Shown piece after piece: positions 9,191 to 17,935 of a DNA stretch of 64,000 nucleotides. The notes under the pieces are model-generated. The model was not told where the DNA came from. It saw only the letters and a program-made list of their open reading frames with translations, and did no database searches. The translations under genes and the position numbers were made by a program. The first letter of the stretch is position 1. Each line of letters starts with the position of its first letter. The stretch is taken from the NCBI GenBank assembly GCA_965242975.1, contig CBDETS010000007.1:1984001-2048000 (forward strand). The letters are read 5' to 3'. The stretch comes from JAPPHA01 sp965242975 (GTDB taxonomy: Bacteria; Pseudomonadota; Alphaproteobacteria; Rhodobacterales; Rhodobacteraceae).

Positions 9191-9915
9191 AGAAATTCGC
9201 GCTCAACGAGTTCCGGCAGATCTGCCACGCTGGGGATTACGTGTGTATGCCAGTACCGTCCCCAAGCCTCGACGGGTCTCGGCCCGCTGAGCACACCAAT
9301 GATGCCGCGACAGCCTGCGTTGTAGCCTTCCAGCATATCTGCCGGCGTGTCCCCGATTTTAATCACTTCGTGCACATTCTGTACATCCAACACGCTCATG
9401 GCGTAGTAGATCATGAATGGTGCCGGCCGGCCTCGTTCGCCGGGCACATGTTCGACATCGACGGCAACATCGACAAGCCCGTCCTTCACCCAGCCCAGCC
9501 CGTCCATGATGGCAGTCGTGACGTCACGATGAAAGCCGGTGTCGGTGGCGACCTTGATGCCGTGGTCGTGACACCACTTGAACGTATCGACAGCCCCGGG
9601 CACCTCTCTGACCTCGTTGCGGTAGTGATCGATCATGATTTCCGTATACCGGTCGAAAATCGTCGTGGCTTCCTCAAGCGTTTCGGGATCTTTGGTCTTT
9701 TCGAAATCCTCTATCTTGAGGTCCTTGCCCTGAGCCCTGGAAATCAGGAACTGATAGAGATGAATCTTATTGGTGCCCATATTGAGCAGTATCTCTTCGG
9801 GCGTGGTGTTCAGGTTGAACTCCACGGCTGCCTTGTACAGGCAATCCCGCACACCGGTATCATCGTGGACGGTCGTACCGGAAAGATCGAACATCGCCAT
9901 GCTTACTTTGCCCAT
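9187..9915 (-). CDS. phosphonatase-like HAD hydrolase (PhnX-like)
   Basis: A 242-residue HAD protein. The nucleophile motif is MFDLSGTTVHD (D10); the usual second Asp is replaced by Ser, as phosphonatases replace it (DWAGTT, DMAGTT). K50 in MGTNKIHLY falls where phosphonoacetaldehyde hydrolase has its Schiff-base Lys (MGxxKIxxx), which is an eye alignment. Motif II is ATDTGFHRD and motif IV IKIGDTPADMLEG. The family cleaves C-P bonds or related phosphate esters. It is last in the minus-strand block after the alcohol dehydrogenase, 20 bases downstream. The IS5 element abuts its 3' end and helps form the TAG stop. General type is good; the exact substrate is open. Confidence 0.8.
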   Translation of the reverse strand: MGKVSMAMFDLSGTTVHDDTGVRDCLYKAAVEFNLNTTPEEILLNMGTNKIHLYQFLISRAQGKDLKIEDFEKTKDPETLEEATTIFDRYTEIMIDHYRNEVREVPGAVDTFKWCHDHGIKVATDTGFHRDVTTAIMDGLGWVKDGLVDVAVDVEHVPGERGRPAPFMIYYAMSVLDVQNVHEVIKIGDTPADMLEGYNAGCRGIIGVLSGPRPVEAWGRYWHTHVIPSVADLPELVEREFL

Positions 9916-9935
9916 CGGGGGTCTCCTTTCGCAGC

Positions 9936-11042
9936 TTAAGGTCTTACTATCGGCCGTATGGCAGTACGGTTCTCCAACGCCTCGAGCGCGGATGTCACGC
10001 CCTCGGCCGTCAGCGGAAAACTGGGGCCTGAGAGTTTCTCATAAGGGTACCTCGATCGGCTCTTGTGAACCAGGTCCATCGCACGTCCGAGATATTTCGA
10101 ATGATAGTTGTGAAGCCCCGTGATTGTCAGACATTTGATGATCACGTCATACGATTCAAGGGTGAAACTGTCGTTCGGATAAACCGCCCCCTGCATCAGA
10201 TACTTGCCACCGGTACGCAGCAATTTTGCGCCCAGCGGCACCACCTTGGCAAAGCCACTGACCTCGACCACGAGGTCGGCACCGATGCCACGGGTGAGGT
10301 CATGGACGTTTTCAATCAACGCCTCGTCCGTGCACCCGTCGGCGTTGATGCACACATCGGCGCCGAATTCCTTTGCCAGTTCGAGGCGCTTGTCCAGGAT
10401 GTCGATCATAACGACCTGTCCGGCGCCCTGTTCCTTGGCAAATGCGGCAGCGTAAAGGCCGAGCATTCCGGCCCCCTGGATGACTACGGTGTCGCCGGTT
10501 TGCATGTCGACTCTGTCAAGGCCGCCGGTTACCGTCGCTGCCGCGCACATCAAGGGAGAGGCTTCCTCATCCGTCATGTCGTCCGGGACCTTGAACACAC
10601 CGGTGCCCGGCTTGAGATAGACGTACTCACCAAATGTGCCCAGGAAATACGGGGGCACGTCGCTCTTGTCGTGTCCGTACTTGAAGAGATTCTGGCACTT
10701 TTGCGGCAGTTCCGTCATCCTGCAGTAATAGCAGTTGCCGCAGTTGGCCATGATGGACCAGGTGACACGGTCTCCGACGGACAGCAAGTTGCCGGTGGCA
10801 TCTCTGGAGATATCGCGCCCGAGCCGCTCAATGATGCCGAGCCCTTCATGACCGAGCACGGATGGGGTCGGAAAAGGCCTGCGCCCGCGCCAGCTGTGCA
10901 TGTCCGAACCGCACACGGTAGCGATACTGGTGCGGACAAGGATCGCACCCGGCTCCAGTTCTCCCGGTAACGGGAACTCTGCTTCCTCCAGTGGTACGCC
11001 AACGCCCATAAAGAGCACAACCTTACCTGTTCGTGGTGACAT
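9936..11042 (-). CDS. zinc-dependent alcohol dehydrogenase, phosphonate-cluster type
   Basis: A 368-residue medium-chain dehydrogenase. Catalytic zinc ligands lie in TVCGSDMHSW and GHEGLGIIE, structural zinc Cys in CGNCYYCRMTELPQKC, and the nucleotide fold in VIQGAGMLGLYAAA. The start GMRTPS-like opening and TVCGSDMHSWRGRR resemble the subgroup described as putative phosphonate-catabolism-associated alcohol dehydrogenases (TIGR03366). The ATG at 11042 is preceded by GGAGGCAGG; a longer frame from 11261 lacks such a site and adds low-complexity residues. It sits between the CbbY-like phosphatase and the PhnX-like hydrolase. I infer oxidation of a hydroxyl-bearing phosphonate or sugar intermediate. 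Confidence 0.85.
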   Translation of the reverse strand: MSPRTGKVVLFMGVGVPLEEAEFPLPGELEPGAILVRTSIATVCGSDMHSWRGRRPFPTPSVLGHEGLGIIERLGRDISRDATGNLLSVGDRVTWSIMANCGNCYYCRMTELPQKCQNLFKYGHDKSDVPPYFLGTFGEYVYLKPGTGVFKVPDDMTDEEASPLMCAAATVTGGLDRVDMQTGDTVVIQGAGMLGLYAAAFAKEQGAGQVVMIDILDKRLELAKEFGADVCINADGCTDEALIENVHDLTRGIGADLVVEVSGFAKVVPLGAKLLRTGGKYLMQGAVYPNDSFTLESYDVIIKCLTITGLHNYHSKYLGRAMDLVHKSRSRYPYEKLSGPSFPLTAEGVTSALEALENRTAIRPIVRP

Positions 11043-11279
11043 CCTGCCTCCAATTCCGTCCGCTCGTTCACGACGCCGGCTCATGGCGCGGAAGCGGCAC
11101 TGCCTTTTGTGGATCGAAACTCCGATTTCACCTAACTCACGTCTCCGTTCTGCGCACGAGTTGGAGTGGCGTTCGGAGTGGCGAACGCGCCCTGACCGCG
11201 CCCGGCAGCGGGTGACGGGCGGAGGCCGCGACCGGGCCAATGGCCTCGTGGCTGTTGGCACGAGTTGTTTTCGCGGAAA

Positions 11280-12032
11280 TCATGGAATGTGCACCGACTC
11301 GGCAGGTCGACCTGGTATCACAAGTCGAGACCGCAGTACATCTTCCAGCGTCACGTGTACGGCCGGCGGATCCCCCAGCTCCGGGTAAACGGCGTCTGCC
11401 TCGGAAAAATCCTCGTCGCCAGTATATCCGCTGATCGTGATGACGCAACGCATCCCGGCCCCCTTCGCTGCCAGCAGCCCGTTGCGGCTGTCTTCGATCA
11501 CCACGCATTCTGCGGCGGCCAGTCCCAATCGTCGCGCCGCGAGTTCGTAAATCTCGGGGTCCGGCTTCTTTCGTGATACGACGTCACCGGCGAAGATTGC
11601 GGCGAACCGTCTGTGACGCGCTTCACCGAGCAAGCGCTCGACGATCAGCGTTACCGAGCGTTCATTCGAAGTGGAGCAGACGGCCAGTGTCAGTCCCGTC
11701 GCAATTGTTTCATCGACCAGCCGGGCAACTCCGGACCGCAACGGCAACTGTCCGTCCCTGACAATCCGCATGAAGATGTCGGTTTTGGACCTGTGCAGAT
11801 CCCTGATGAACGAATCGCGGTCATCAATGCCAACAGGCCAGTCCGTATTGTCGAAGTAGTGGCGCATGCGCTCCTTGCCGCCCGCGACCTTCAACAGCTC
11901 ACCATACGACTCGATACACCACTCGACCCCCAGGTCTTTAGCGGCGAACGCGCGATTGAACGCCACACGGTGGCCGTCGCGTTCGGTGTCGACGAGAACG
12001 CCGTCGCAGTCGAATAGAAGTGCCTTGATTAT
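11280..12032 (-). CDS. CbbY-like HAD phosphatase with ATA in place of the start codon
   Basis: The product, 250 residues if read from 12032, is a beta-phosphoglucomutase/CbbY-type HAD: IKALLFDCDGVLVDTERDG, then VAFNRAFA, YGELLKVAGGKERMRHY, a CSTSNE motif II, SRKKPDPEIYELAARRLG and VIEDSRNGLLAAKGAG. ERDGHR and GGKERMRHY are typical of CbbY, which dephosphorylates sugar bisphosphates such as xylulose-1,5-bisphosphate. The expected first codon is ATA, seven bases after a perfect GGGGAG. The first usable GTG (11966) would delete the catalytic Asp pair. Either ATA initiates weakly, the gene has lost its start, or this is a base-call error. It follows the aldolase by 34 bases. Confidence 0.75.
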   Translation of the reverse strand: MIKALLFDCDGVLVDTERDGHRVAFNRAFAAKDLGVEWCIESYGELLKVAGGKERMRHYFDNTDWPVGIDDRDSFIRDLHRSKTDIFMRIVRDGQLPLRSGVARLVDETIATGLTLAVCSTSNERSVTLIVERLLGEARHRRFAAIFAGDVVSRKKPDPEIYELAARRLGLAAAECVVIEDSRNGLLAAKGAGMRCVITISGYTGDEDFSEADAVYPELGDPPAVHVTLEDVLRSRLVIPGRPAESVHIP

Positions 12033-12066
12033 GAGTCGCTCCCCAAAAACCGCTTGGCCGCCAGCA

Positions 12067-12939
12067 TCACGCGGCCAGTATCAACGAGCCCTGCCCGCCG
12101 CCGCCGAACTGCTTGATCCGGTCCATGAAAACAGCCAGAAGTGCCTCGTACTGCGCCTCGATAACCCGGAGCGGTTCGTAGTCGTCCGGGTTGTCCCGGT
12201 GGTACCCGGCGAACCCGTCGATGAAGGCGTGTTTGAGCTGGGTTGAAATATTGATCTTGGCACAGCCGCGTTCGATCGATTTCGCGAAAACGTCGTTGGT
12301 CAGCCCGGTGCCTCCATGCAAGGCCAGCGGCTTGCCCGTGCGCCGATGAATTTCCTCGATCCGGTCAAATGCAACGTTCGGTTCACCCGAGTAGTAGCCG
12401 TGTGCGGTGCCGATGGCGGGCGCGAACGCCGCCAGGTCGAGATCGCGGCAAAAACGCACGGCCTCATCGACTTCCGTGAGATGGGCATCGCGCGCATCCA
12501 CGAAAATGTCGTCCTCAACGCCGACGATCCGGCCCAGTTCCGCCTCCACGCCCATCCCGGCCGCCGCCGCCATTGTCACGACTTCGCAGGACATGGCCAG
12601 GTTCTCTTCGAAAGGCAGGGCCGAGGCATCGATCATCACGTCGGTCCAGCCATGATCGATGCAGCCGCGAATGACGTCGAGATCCTGACAGTGGTCGAGG
12701 TGCAATGAAATCGGCACGCTCGCGTCGGCAGCCAGTTCCCTGATCCAACCGGCGCAGGCTGCGTGGCCCCAGTACTTGACGGTCTTCACCGAGGTCTGCA
12801 GAATCACCGGTGCGTTCAGCGCCGTTGCGGCGTCAACCATGGCCCTTGCGGAATTGTAGTCAACCGGATTGAACGCTGCCACACCATAACCGCCGGCGAC
12901 CGCATGCGGCAGGACCTGCTTCATACCTGTCAGTGGCAT
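12067..12939 (-). CDS. class II fructose-bisphosphate aldolase family protein
   Basis: A 290-residue zinc-dependent ketose-bisphosphate aldolase of the FbaA/GatY/KbaY family. The zinc-site His lies in ISLHLDHCQDLD. Further motifs are GVEAELGRIVG (metal/substrate loop), IGTAHGYYSGEP, LALHGGTGL and KINISTQL. Length is normal. The family splits a ketose phosphate into dihydroxyacetone phosphate and an aldehyde. It is first in the block aldolase - CbbY-like - alcohol dehydrogenase - phosphonatase-like and is divergent from the LysR gene at 13189, which probably controls it. A truncated copy of its first 90 bases lies at 8195. Sugar specificity cannot be read off. Confidence 0.85.
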   Translation of the reverse strand: MPLTGMKQVLPHAVAGGYGVAAFNPVDYNSARAMVDAATALNAPVILQTSVKTVKYWGHAACAGWIRELAADASVPISLHLDHCQDLDVIRGCIDHGWTDVMIDASALPFEENLAMSCEVVTMAAAAGMGVEAELGRIVGVEDDIFVDARDAHLTEVDEAVRFCRDLDLAAFAPAIGTAHGYYSGEPNVAFDRIEEIHRRTGKPLALHGGTGLTNDVFAKSIERGCAKINISTQLKHAFIDGFAGYHRDNPDDYEPLRVIEAQYEALLAVFMDRIKQFGGGGQGSLILAA

Positions 12940-13188
12940 GATAACAACCGGACCCGTCGTTATCGGTGAACGTTACCGGAGAATCGGACAACCGGATTGT
13001 GCGGATTGTCAGCGCCAGTCCGGTGCATTGTTTTGTGCAGCAAGATGATACCGTTCAGTTCGGCTTGGTTGCTGCCCATTTTCACGCCACCAGTTCAATG
13101 TCGTTGCAGGTCTCGAGTTCAATTAGACTAGCATTTGGCATGGTATCTGGTAAAATTGGAAAACGTGAGCAATCCATCGATCTGATCA

Positions 13189-14067
13189 ATGTATCAAAAG
13201 TGGCTTGAAGCGTTCCATTATGTCGCGACCGAGGGCAGCTTTACCCGTGCGGCGCAGAAACTTAGCGTGGGGCAGCCGACCATTTCATCGCACGTGGGCA
13301 ACCTGGAAGCGCGGTTCGGCGTCGAACTGTTCCACCGTAAGGGCCGATCCATCAGGCTGACTTCGGCGGGTCGGACCCTGCATCGCATCACCCACGACCT
13401 CCACGGCCACACACAGGAAGCCATCGCCTTTCTCGATGCGGCCAAGAATCTCGAGATTGGCGAACTCAGATTCAGTGCGGTCGGTCCCTATGACGTCATG
13501 GAACTTCTCGTTGCCTTTCGCGAGCAACGCCCCAGCATCAAGTGCTCCGTTCGCCTTGGGCTGATCGAGGACGTCTTGAACGATCTGGAGGAGTTCACGG
13601 CCGACATCGGATTTGTCGGACGCGACTGCGCCAGCGACACCATTCATTCGGTGTTCTACAACCGGCACAGGATATTTGTGGTCGTGAACCGGCGACACAG
13701 GCTGGCGCGGAGACGCAGTATTCGCCTGGAGGAACTGGAGGGCGAGGACATGATCGTCCGCACCGCCAGTTCGACCACCCAGGCGGCCTTCAACAGCGCC
13801 GCAACCGCGCGGCGCGTGACGCCGGAACCGGTCTTTGAGATCGAGAGCCGCGAGGGTCTGCGTGAAGCGATCATACGCGGGCTCGGCATCGGCGTCATTT
13901 CCGAGACGGAATTCGCGCCGCACCCGGAACTGCAACCGCTATTAGTCACGGATTCCGAGATGTTCACACGTGCCTTTATCATCTGCCTGAAATCGCGTCG
14001 CAACCGGCCACTGATCCAGGATTTCCTGCAGCTTGCCACTTCGATCGTAGACGGTTGGGAGATGTAG
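13189..14067 (+). CDS. LysR-family regulator, aminoethylphosphonate-type
   Basis: A 292-residue LysR protein. The N-terminal winged helix-turn-helix covers residues 1-60 (FHYVATEGSFTRAAQKLSVGQPTISSHV ... ELFHRKGRSI), with the effector domain behind it. GELRFSAVGPYDVMELL, RTASSTTQAAF and IESREGLREAIIRGLGIGVISE match the subgroup described as aminoethylphosphonate-catabolism-associated LysR regulators (TIGR03339), by recollection. It is transcribed away from the aldolase block, the classical layout for an activator of the divergent operon; the 249 bases between them should hold its operator. The last ~100 codons are duplicated as a fragment at 21391. Confidence 0.85.
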   Translation: MYQKWLEAFHYVATEGSFTRAAQKLSVGQPTISSHVGNLEARFGVELFHRKGRSIRLTSAGRTLHRITHDLHGHTQEAIAFLDAAKNLEIGELRFSAVGPYDVMELLVAFREQRPSIKCSVRLGLIEDVLNDLEEFTADIGFVGRDCASDTIHSVFYNRHRIFVVVNRRHRLARRRSIRLEELEGEDMIVRTASSTTQAAFNSAATARRVTPEPVFEIESREGLREAIIRGLGIGVISETEFAPHPELQPLLVTDSEMFTRAFIICLKSRRNRPLIQDFLQLATSIVDGWEM

Positions 14068-14159
14068 CCGCGCGGCGTCCGTGCCTTTTTGGGCTCGGCA
14101 ACCCACGGCTCGCGTCCGGGCGGATACGCCTTCGGCAATCCGGGCCACGTCAACGATGG

Positions 14160-14890
14160 AGAGCAGGATCGCCTTTGATCGGCCTTCGGCAGGTGGTCCA
14201 GTTTGATCGTTAGTGGATGAACGGCCTGCGGTCGGTCGGCAAAGCTTTCTGGGCCGGGCGGTCGGTATCCCGGGGCGCTATGTGGCCTGACGGTGTTGTC
14301 ATGGCGCCGCCATTCTTCGATGATGATCTGGGCCTCTTTCAGGGAGTAGAAGATCTCATCGTTGAGGAATACGTCCCGGAAGCGGGCGTTGAAGCTTTCG
14401 CGGTAGCCGATTTCCCAGGGTGAGCCTGGCTCGATGTTGTCTGTCTTTGCACCGATGGCGCTAATCCAGTCTCGAACATTTCGAGCGATGAACTCGGGGC
14501 CGTAACACCTTCGGAATGACGCGCTGACGGAGGCCATGATCGCTTGCGCGACCTTGACGAACGCAGCTGGCGGTCGTCCACCACGTCAGTCGAGTTCAGT
14601 TCCGATCCAAGCGGATCACCAGCGCCTCCCTGGTAAACTCATCAATGACATTGAGCGTTCGAAAAGCTCGCCCATCATGGGTGCGATCATGGACGAAGTC
14701 GTAGGACCTGACATGGTTCACCCGCTCCGGTCTGAGCCGGACACATGATCCGTCATTGAGCCAGAGCCGCCCCTTCTTCTCCTGCTTCCGAGGAACCATG
14801 AGCCCTTCCCGCACGTCGGAGAACCTTCCCCCTATAGTCTCGTCAGGTCCTGCTCGTGTTATGATCGCTTTCGGGGACTCCATTTTCCTG
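14160..14890 (-). pseudogene. IS3-family OrfB transposase, frameshifted and 5'-truncated
   Basis: Minus-strand frames give RFSDVREGLMVPRKQ, then LWLNDGSCVRLRPE, NHVRSYDFVHDRTHDG, and LNVIDEFTREALVI from 14883 to 14600. After a frameshift come FRRCYGPEFIARNVRDWI, NIEPGSPWEIGYRESFNARF and RRHDNTVRPHSAPGYRPP. This is the DDE integrase core of an IS3 OrfB (D in YDFVHD, E in ESFNARF region). The 5' part and OrfA are missing. The 3' end runs into sequence also present near 21700. Confidence 0.75.
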
Positions 14891-15001
14891 TGGCGAATAA
14901 TTCAACCGCTGCCTGCGAAAGCCGCGCATTTTCAAGGTGGGAGCGGAACCGGAGTGGCAAGAAAGAGAAGGAGACCCCGGATCGTTCCGAGCGAGTAAGA
15001 C

Positions 15002-15712
15002 TTGGCGCGTCTCGGGGCGGATCAGGACCGATCCGCATCGGTCTGCAAGCATGTGCAGGGGGCGACCATCATCCTTCACCTCGGTGCCGGCTTCACCCTG
15101 TCGCAAACATTGCGGGTCACCGGCATGTCGAAGCCGACGGCGCACGCCAGTCACCGGACGATGTGGGCGGTGGCGAAGAAACCGGGGATTGCCGTCTTGA
15201 CGATGTTCCACGTCCTGAAGCACAGAAGCACAACGGCCAGAAACCGCACAGGGTCAGGACATTCAAGGTTTCCCTCGCGCCCCCGGTTCGCGCCAAGGCG
15301 CTGCGACGTCGCCGGCCTCTACGTCAAACCGCCCGACCACGCTGTGGTCATCTCGGTGGAGGCGAAGACGCGGATCCAGGCGCTGGGGCAGACGCGGAAA
15401 CCCTTGTCGATGAAGCCCGGCCGTCCCGAGGCCCGCACCCAATGTCACAAGCGCAACGGCACCACCTGCCTGATGGCGGCCGTCGATGTCGCGACCGCAA
15501 AGGTCACCGGCCAAGTGCACGAGCACCATCGCTCGGCGGAATTCCTCGCCTTCCTCGACCGCGTCGCCGCGGGGGTCGAAACCTGCACCGAGCACCACAG
15601 CACCACAACACCAATGAGGCCCGCGCGTTCCGCTGGAGCAAGCAGCCCGGAGATCTCGTGGAGGCCAGGAGAAAGGGACACCAGTGGCTGCAGGAATCGG
15701 CATCGTGAAAAA
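15002..15712 (+). pseudogene. IS630-type transposase, degraded
   Basis: Recognisable parts are TLRVTGMSKPTAH (helix-turn-helix), then AGLYVKPPDHAVVISVEAK, RIQALGQTRKPLSMKPGR, TTCLMAAVDVATAKV and RSAEFLAFLDRVAAGVE. That is the order in the DDE region of many IS630 transposases. The middle (DVPRPEAQKHNGQK region) is in another frame and the catalytic C-terminal part is lost. A second IS630-like remnant with similar wording lies at 43595-44650. Confidence 0.7.
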
Positions 15713-16124
15713 GAACAAAACCATTGGGCGGCGGGCGGTCTCGAGGTATGGAAGACAATTAATTTTCCAATTTGGCGGAGTCGCCGAAGAAAATTGAGAG
15801 CGAGTTTCTCTAACCTGGCCTGCATTTGAACGTGTTTGCCGGTGGCCATTGCGCGTCAAACGGACACAGCCTAACCCGCTGGCCCAGGGGAGCAGCCGGT
15901 CAATACCAGCGGCGGCATCCACCGGGGTATTGTCTTCCGATGATGCGTGGCAGGCTCCGAGGGAATGTAGGGCCGGCGATCCTGTCAGCCAGTTCGCGGC
16001 TCACGATGCCCGCATTGATAAAGTGACAGTTTGCATTGAATCAATCGATTGGTGAAATACTGAAGGAACAACTAGATTTCATTTGGTGCCTAATCTACTT
16101 GGCACAGAAAGGAAAAGAGACGAC
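15713..16124. other. upstream region of the first Dpp-type transporter
   Basis: No gene is supported here. Most of the stretch (15837-16058) is a sequence also found upstream of the second binding-protein gene and is annotated separately as a probable regulatory element. The remainder is the end of IS630 debris and the leader with the GGAAAAGAG ribosome binding site of the binding-protein gene. Confidence 0.5.
15837..16058 (+). promoter_or_regulatory. conserved upstream element, copy 1
   Basis: About 220 bases are clearly shared, at high identity, with the reverse complement of 37885-38107, also directly upstream of a binding-protein gene. The best-kept core is TGACAGTTTGCATTGA (16023-16038) followed by TCAATCGATTGG with the palindrome CAATCGATTG. 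Downstream of this core the two leaders diverge. The arrangement suggests a shared promoter/operator controlling both transporters; which regulator binds is unknown. It might alternatively be only the residue of a segmental duplication. Confidence 0.55.
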
Positions 16125-17663
16125 ATGAAGAAATTACTCGTCACCGTTGCACTGGCAGCGATAACCGCTTTTGGCGCTGGGGCGCAGGAACTGCGCATCG
16201 CGTTTCCCTCCTTCGAAAAGGGCCTGGACCCCCAAGACAACACGGGCAACTCCGGGGCGCCGATGCTCTACCAGATCTATGACACGCTGATCGAGCGCGA
16301 AAGCTTTTCCACCCCGTTATCGTTCAAGGCTGGCCTTGCCACAGAGTGGACCCAGCTTGAGCCAACCGTGTGGGAACTGAAACTGCGTGAAGGCGTGGTG
16401 TTCCACAACGGCGATACATTAGACGCGGATGACGTCGCGTTCTCGCTCAACCGTATGTATCATCATGAGGACCCTGAGTTCTTCAGTGCCTGGGGCCGCT
16501 GGCATTACAATTTCTCGAACGTGGAAGTGGTCGACAACCATACGGTTCGCATCCACACTCTTCGTGAAGAGCCCGCCTTTCTGACCTTGATCTCGGCCCG
16601 CTCGGCCGGCATCGCCTCGAAAGAGTACCATGAGAAAGTGGGCTTCGACGAGGCCAGACTCAACCCGGTCGGAACCGGCCCTTATCAAGTGACTGAGTTT
16701 GATCCGGGCCGAAGCTTGGTCCTCGAACGCTTCGACGACCATTGGGGTGAACCGTCCGCGCTGGAAAAGGTCACCATGCTCCATGTGCCCGAAGTGGCCA
16801 GCCGCGTTACTGGTCTCGTGAACGGCGAATTCGACATTATCGCCCAAATTCCACCCGACCAGGCGTCGGCGATCCCCGACGAGGGCTTCCGCACCCAGGG
16901 CGTTACCTGGCCCATGTTCCACGTGTGGCTCATCCACCAGACCAATCCGCCCACCGACAACCCACTGGTCCGCAAGGCAGTTCGCCTCTGCACTGACCGT
17001 CAGGCGCTGGTCGACGGCTTGTGGGGCGGCCTGGCCGGGCGCCCAACCGCCCACCAGTTCCCCGAGTACGGCGCACCGCTCTACATCGAGGGGTTTGAGC
17101 ACATCAGGCACGACCCTGACGAAGCGCGCCGATTGCTCGCGGAGGCGGGCTATGACGGCGAGGAGATGGTGATTTCGCATCCCGGCAATTACTACCTGTA
17201 TGGCGATCTCGCCGCGCAGGTGATCCAGCAGCAGTGGGCCGCGTGCGGCTTGAACCTGCGCCTGCAGGAGGAGGATTGGGCCACCTTCCACTCGAAGAAG
17301 CCCGACCACGACGACGTCAACTTCCGCGCCTGGTCGAACCCCATGTACTACCCGGACCCGATGGGCGCGTTTGACACCCACTGGTCGCCAAAATCGTGGG
17401 CGGCACAGCGCAATCTCTGGGTCCCCTCGCATCCCGAATGGGATTCCACCTACGAACAGGCGCGTTATGCAACCGACCCGACAGAGCGCCGCGACGCCTA
17501 CCAGCGCCTGCTGGAACTGTCGGAGGAGGAGTCGGGCTGGCTCCTGCTTTACAAGCCGCACGAGCTTTACGGTATGCGCGACGGCGTTTCCTTCGACATT
17601 CCGATCGCACAGCGGCCCTATGTGATTCCGCTTCGCGGTGGTGAAATCCAGGTTGACCAGTGA
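16125..17663 (+). CDS. ABC transporter substrate-binding protein (SBP family 5, Dpp/Opp type)
   Basis: A 512-residue periplasmic binding protein. The signal peptide covers residues 1-20 (KKLLVTVALAAITAFGAGAQ). Family-5 motifs follow: YDTLIERESF, LATEWTQLEPTVWELKLREGVVFHNGD, DDVAFSLNRM, VGTGPYQVTEFDPG and NPLVRKAVRLCTDRQALV. The ATG at 16125 has GGAAAAGAG in front; a start 14 codons upstream would spoil the signal peptide. It leads an operon with two permeases and a fused ATPase, and a strong hairpin follows it. The family binds peptides, but many members carry sugars, opines or phosphonates; context here favours a non-peptide ligand. It is a paralogue of the protein at 36138. Confidence 0.9.
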   Translation: MKKLLVTVALAAITAFGAGAQELRIAFPSFEKGLDPQDNTGNSGAPMLYQIYDTLIERESFSTPLSFKAGLATEWTQLEPTVWELKLREGVVFHNGDTLDADDVAFSLNRMYHHEDPEFFSAWGRWHYNFSNVEVVDNHTVRIHTLREEPAFLTLISARSAGIASKEYHEKVGFDEARLNPVGTGPYQVTEFDPGRSLVLERFDDHWGEPSALEKVTMLHVPEVASRVTGLVNGEFDIIAQIPPDQASAIPDEGFRTQGVTWPMFHVWLIHQTNPPTDNPLVRKAVRLCTDRQALVDGLWGGLAGRPTAHQFPEYGAPLYIEGFEHIRHDPDEARRLLAEAGYDGEEMVISHPGNYYLYGDLAAQVIQQQWAACGLNLRLQEEDWATFHSKKPDHDDVNFRAWSNPMYYPDPMGAFDTHWSPKSWAAQRNLWVPSHPEWDSTYEQARYATDPTERRDAYQRLLELSEEESGWLLLYKPHELYGMRDGVSFDIPIAQRPYVIPLRGGEIQVDQ

Positions 17664-17715
17664 ACCCAGCCCGGCTCCGGGCGGGTGAAGTCACGATCGA
17701 TGCGAATTTCTAGGT

Positions 17716-17753
17716 CGGGACGGGTCCCCGGAACTCTCCGGGGACCCGTCCCG
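17716..17753 (+). terminator. strong intercistronic hairpin after the binding-protein gene
   Basis: A perfect 16-bp stem (CGGGACGGGTCCCCGG, loop AACTCT, complementary arm to 17753) follows the stop codon by about 50 bases and is followed by TCGTTT. It probably protects the binding-protein mRNA or terminates most transcripts, giving more binding protein than permease. Confidence 0.75.
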
Positions 17754-17935
17754 TCGTTTCGCTGCCCGCGACGCCATTCCGAAACAGGCCCTGGCCAACC
17801 CGCCATGGTTCAATCCAAGAATAGAGATACCCCGCCAGCGAAGTAGCCTTCGGTAACAAACCACTGACACCGGACCAACGGTACAAACCGCGCGGGGCAT
17901 GTTGAATACCCCACGCTAGTGTGTGAGAACATTGC

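Noticed and set aside
10065..10970. 301-residue plus-strand frame opposite the alcohol dehydrogenase
   Set aside because: Shadow frame; the minus strand carries the zinc-site motifs.
16419..17561. 380-residue minus-strand frame opposite the first binding-protein gene
   Set aside because: Shadow of the real gene; no motif or start site.
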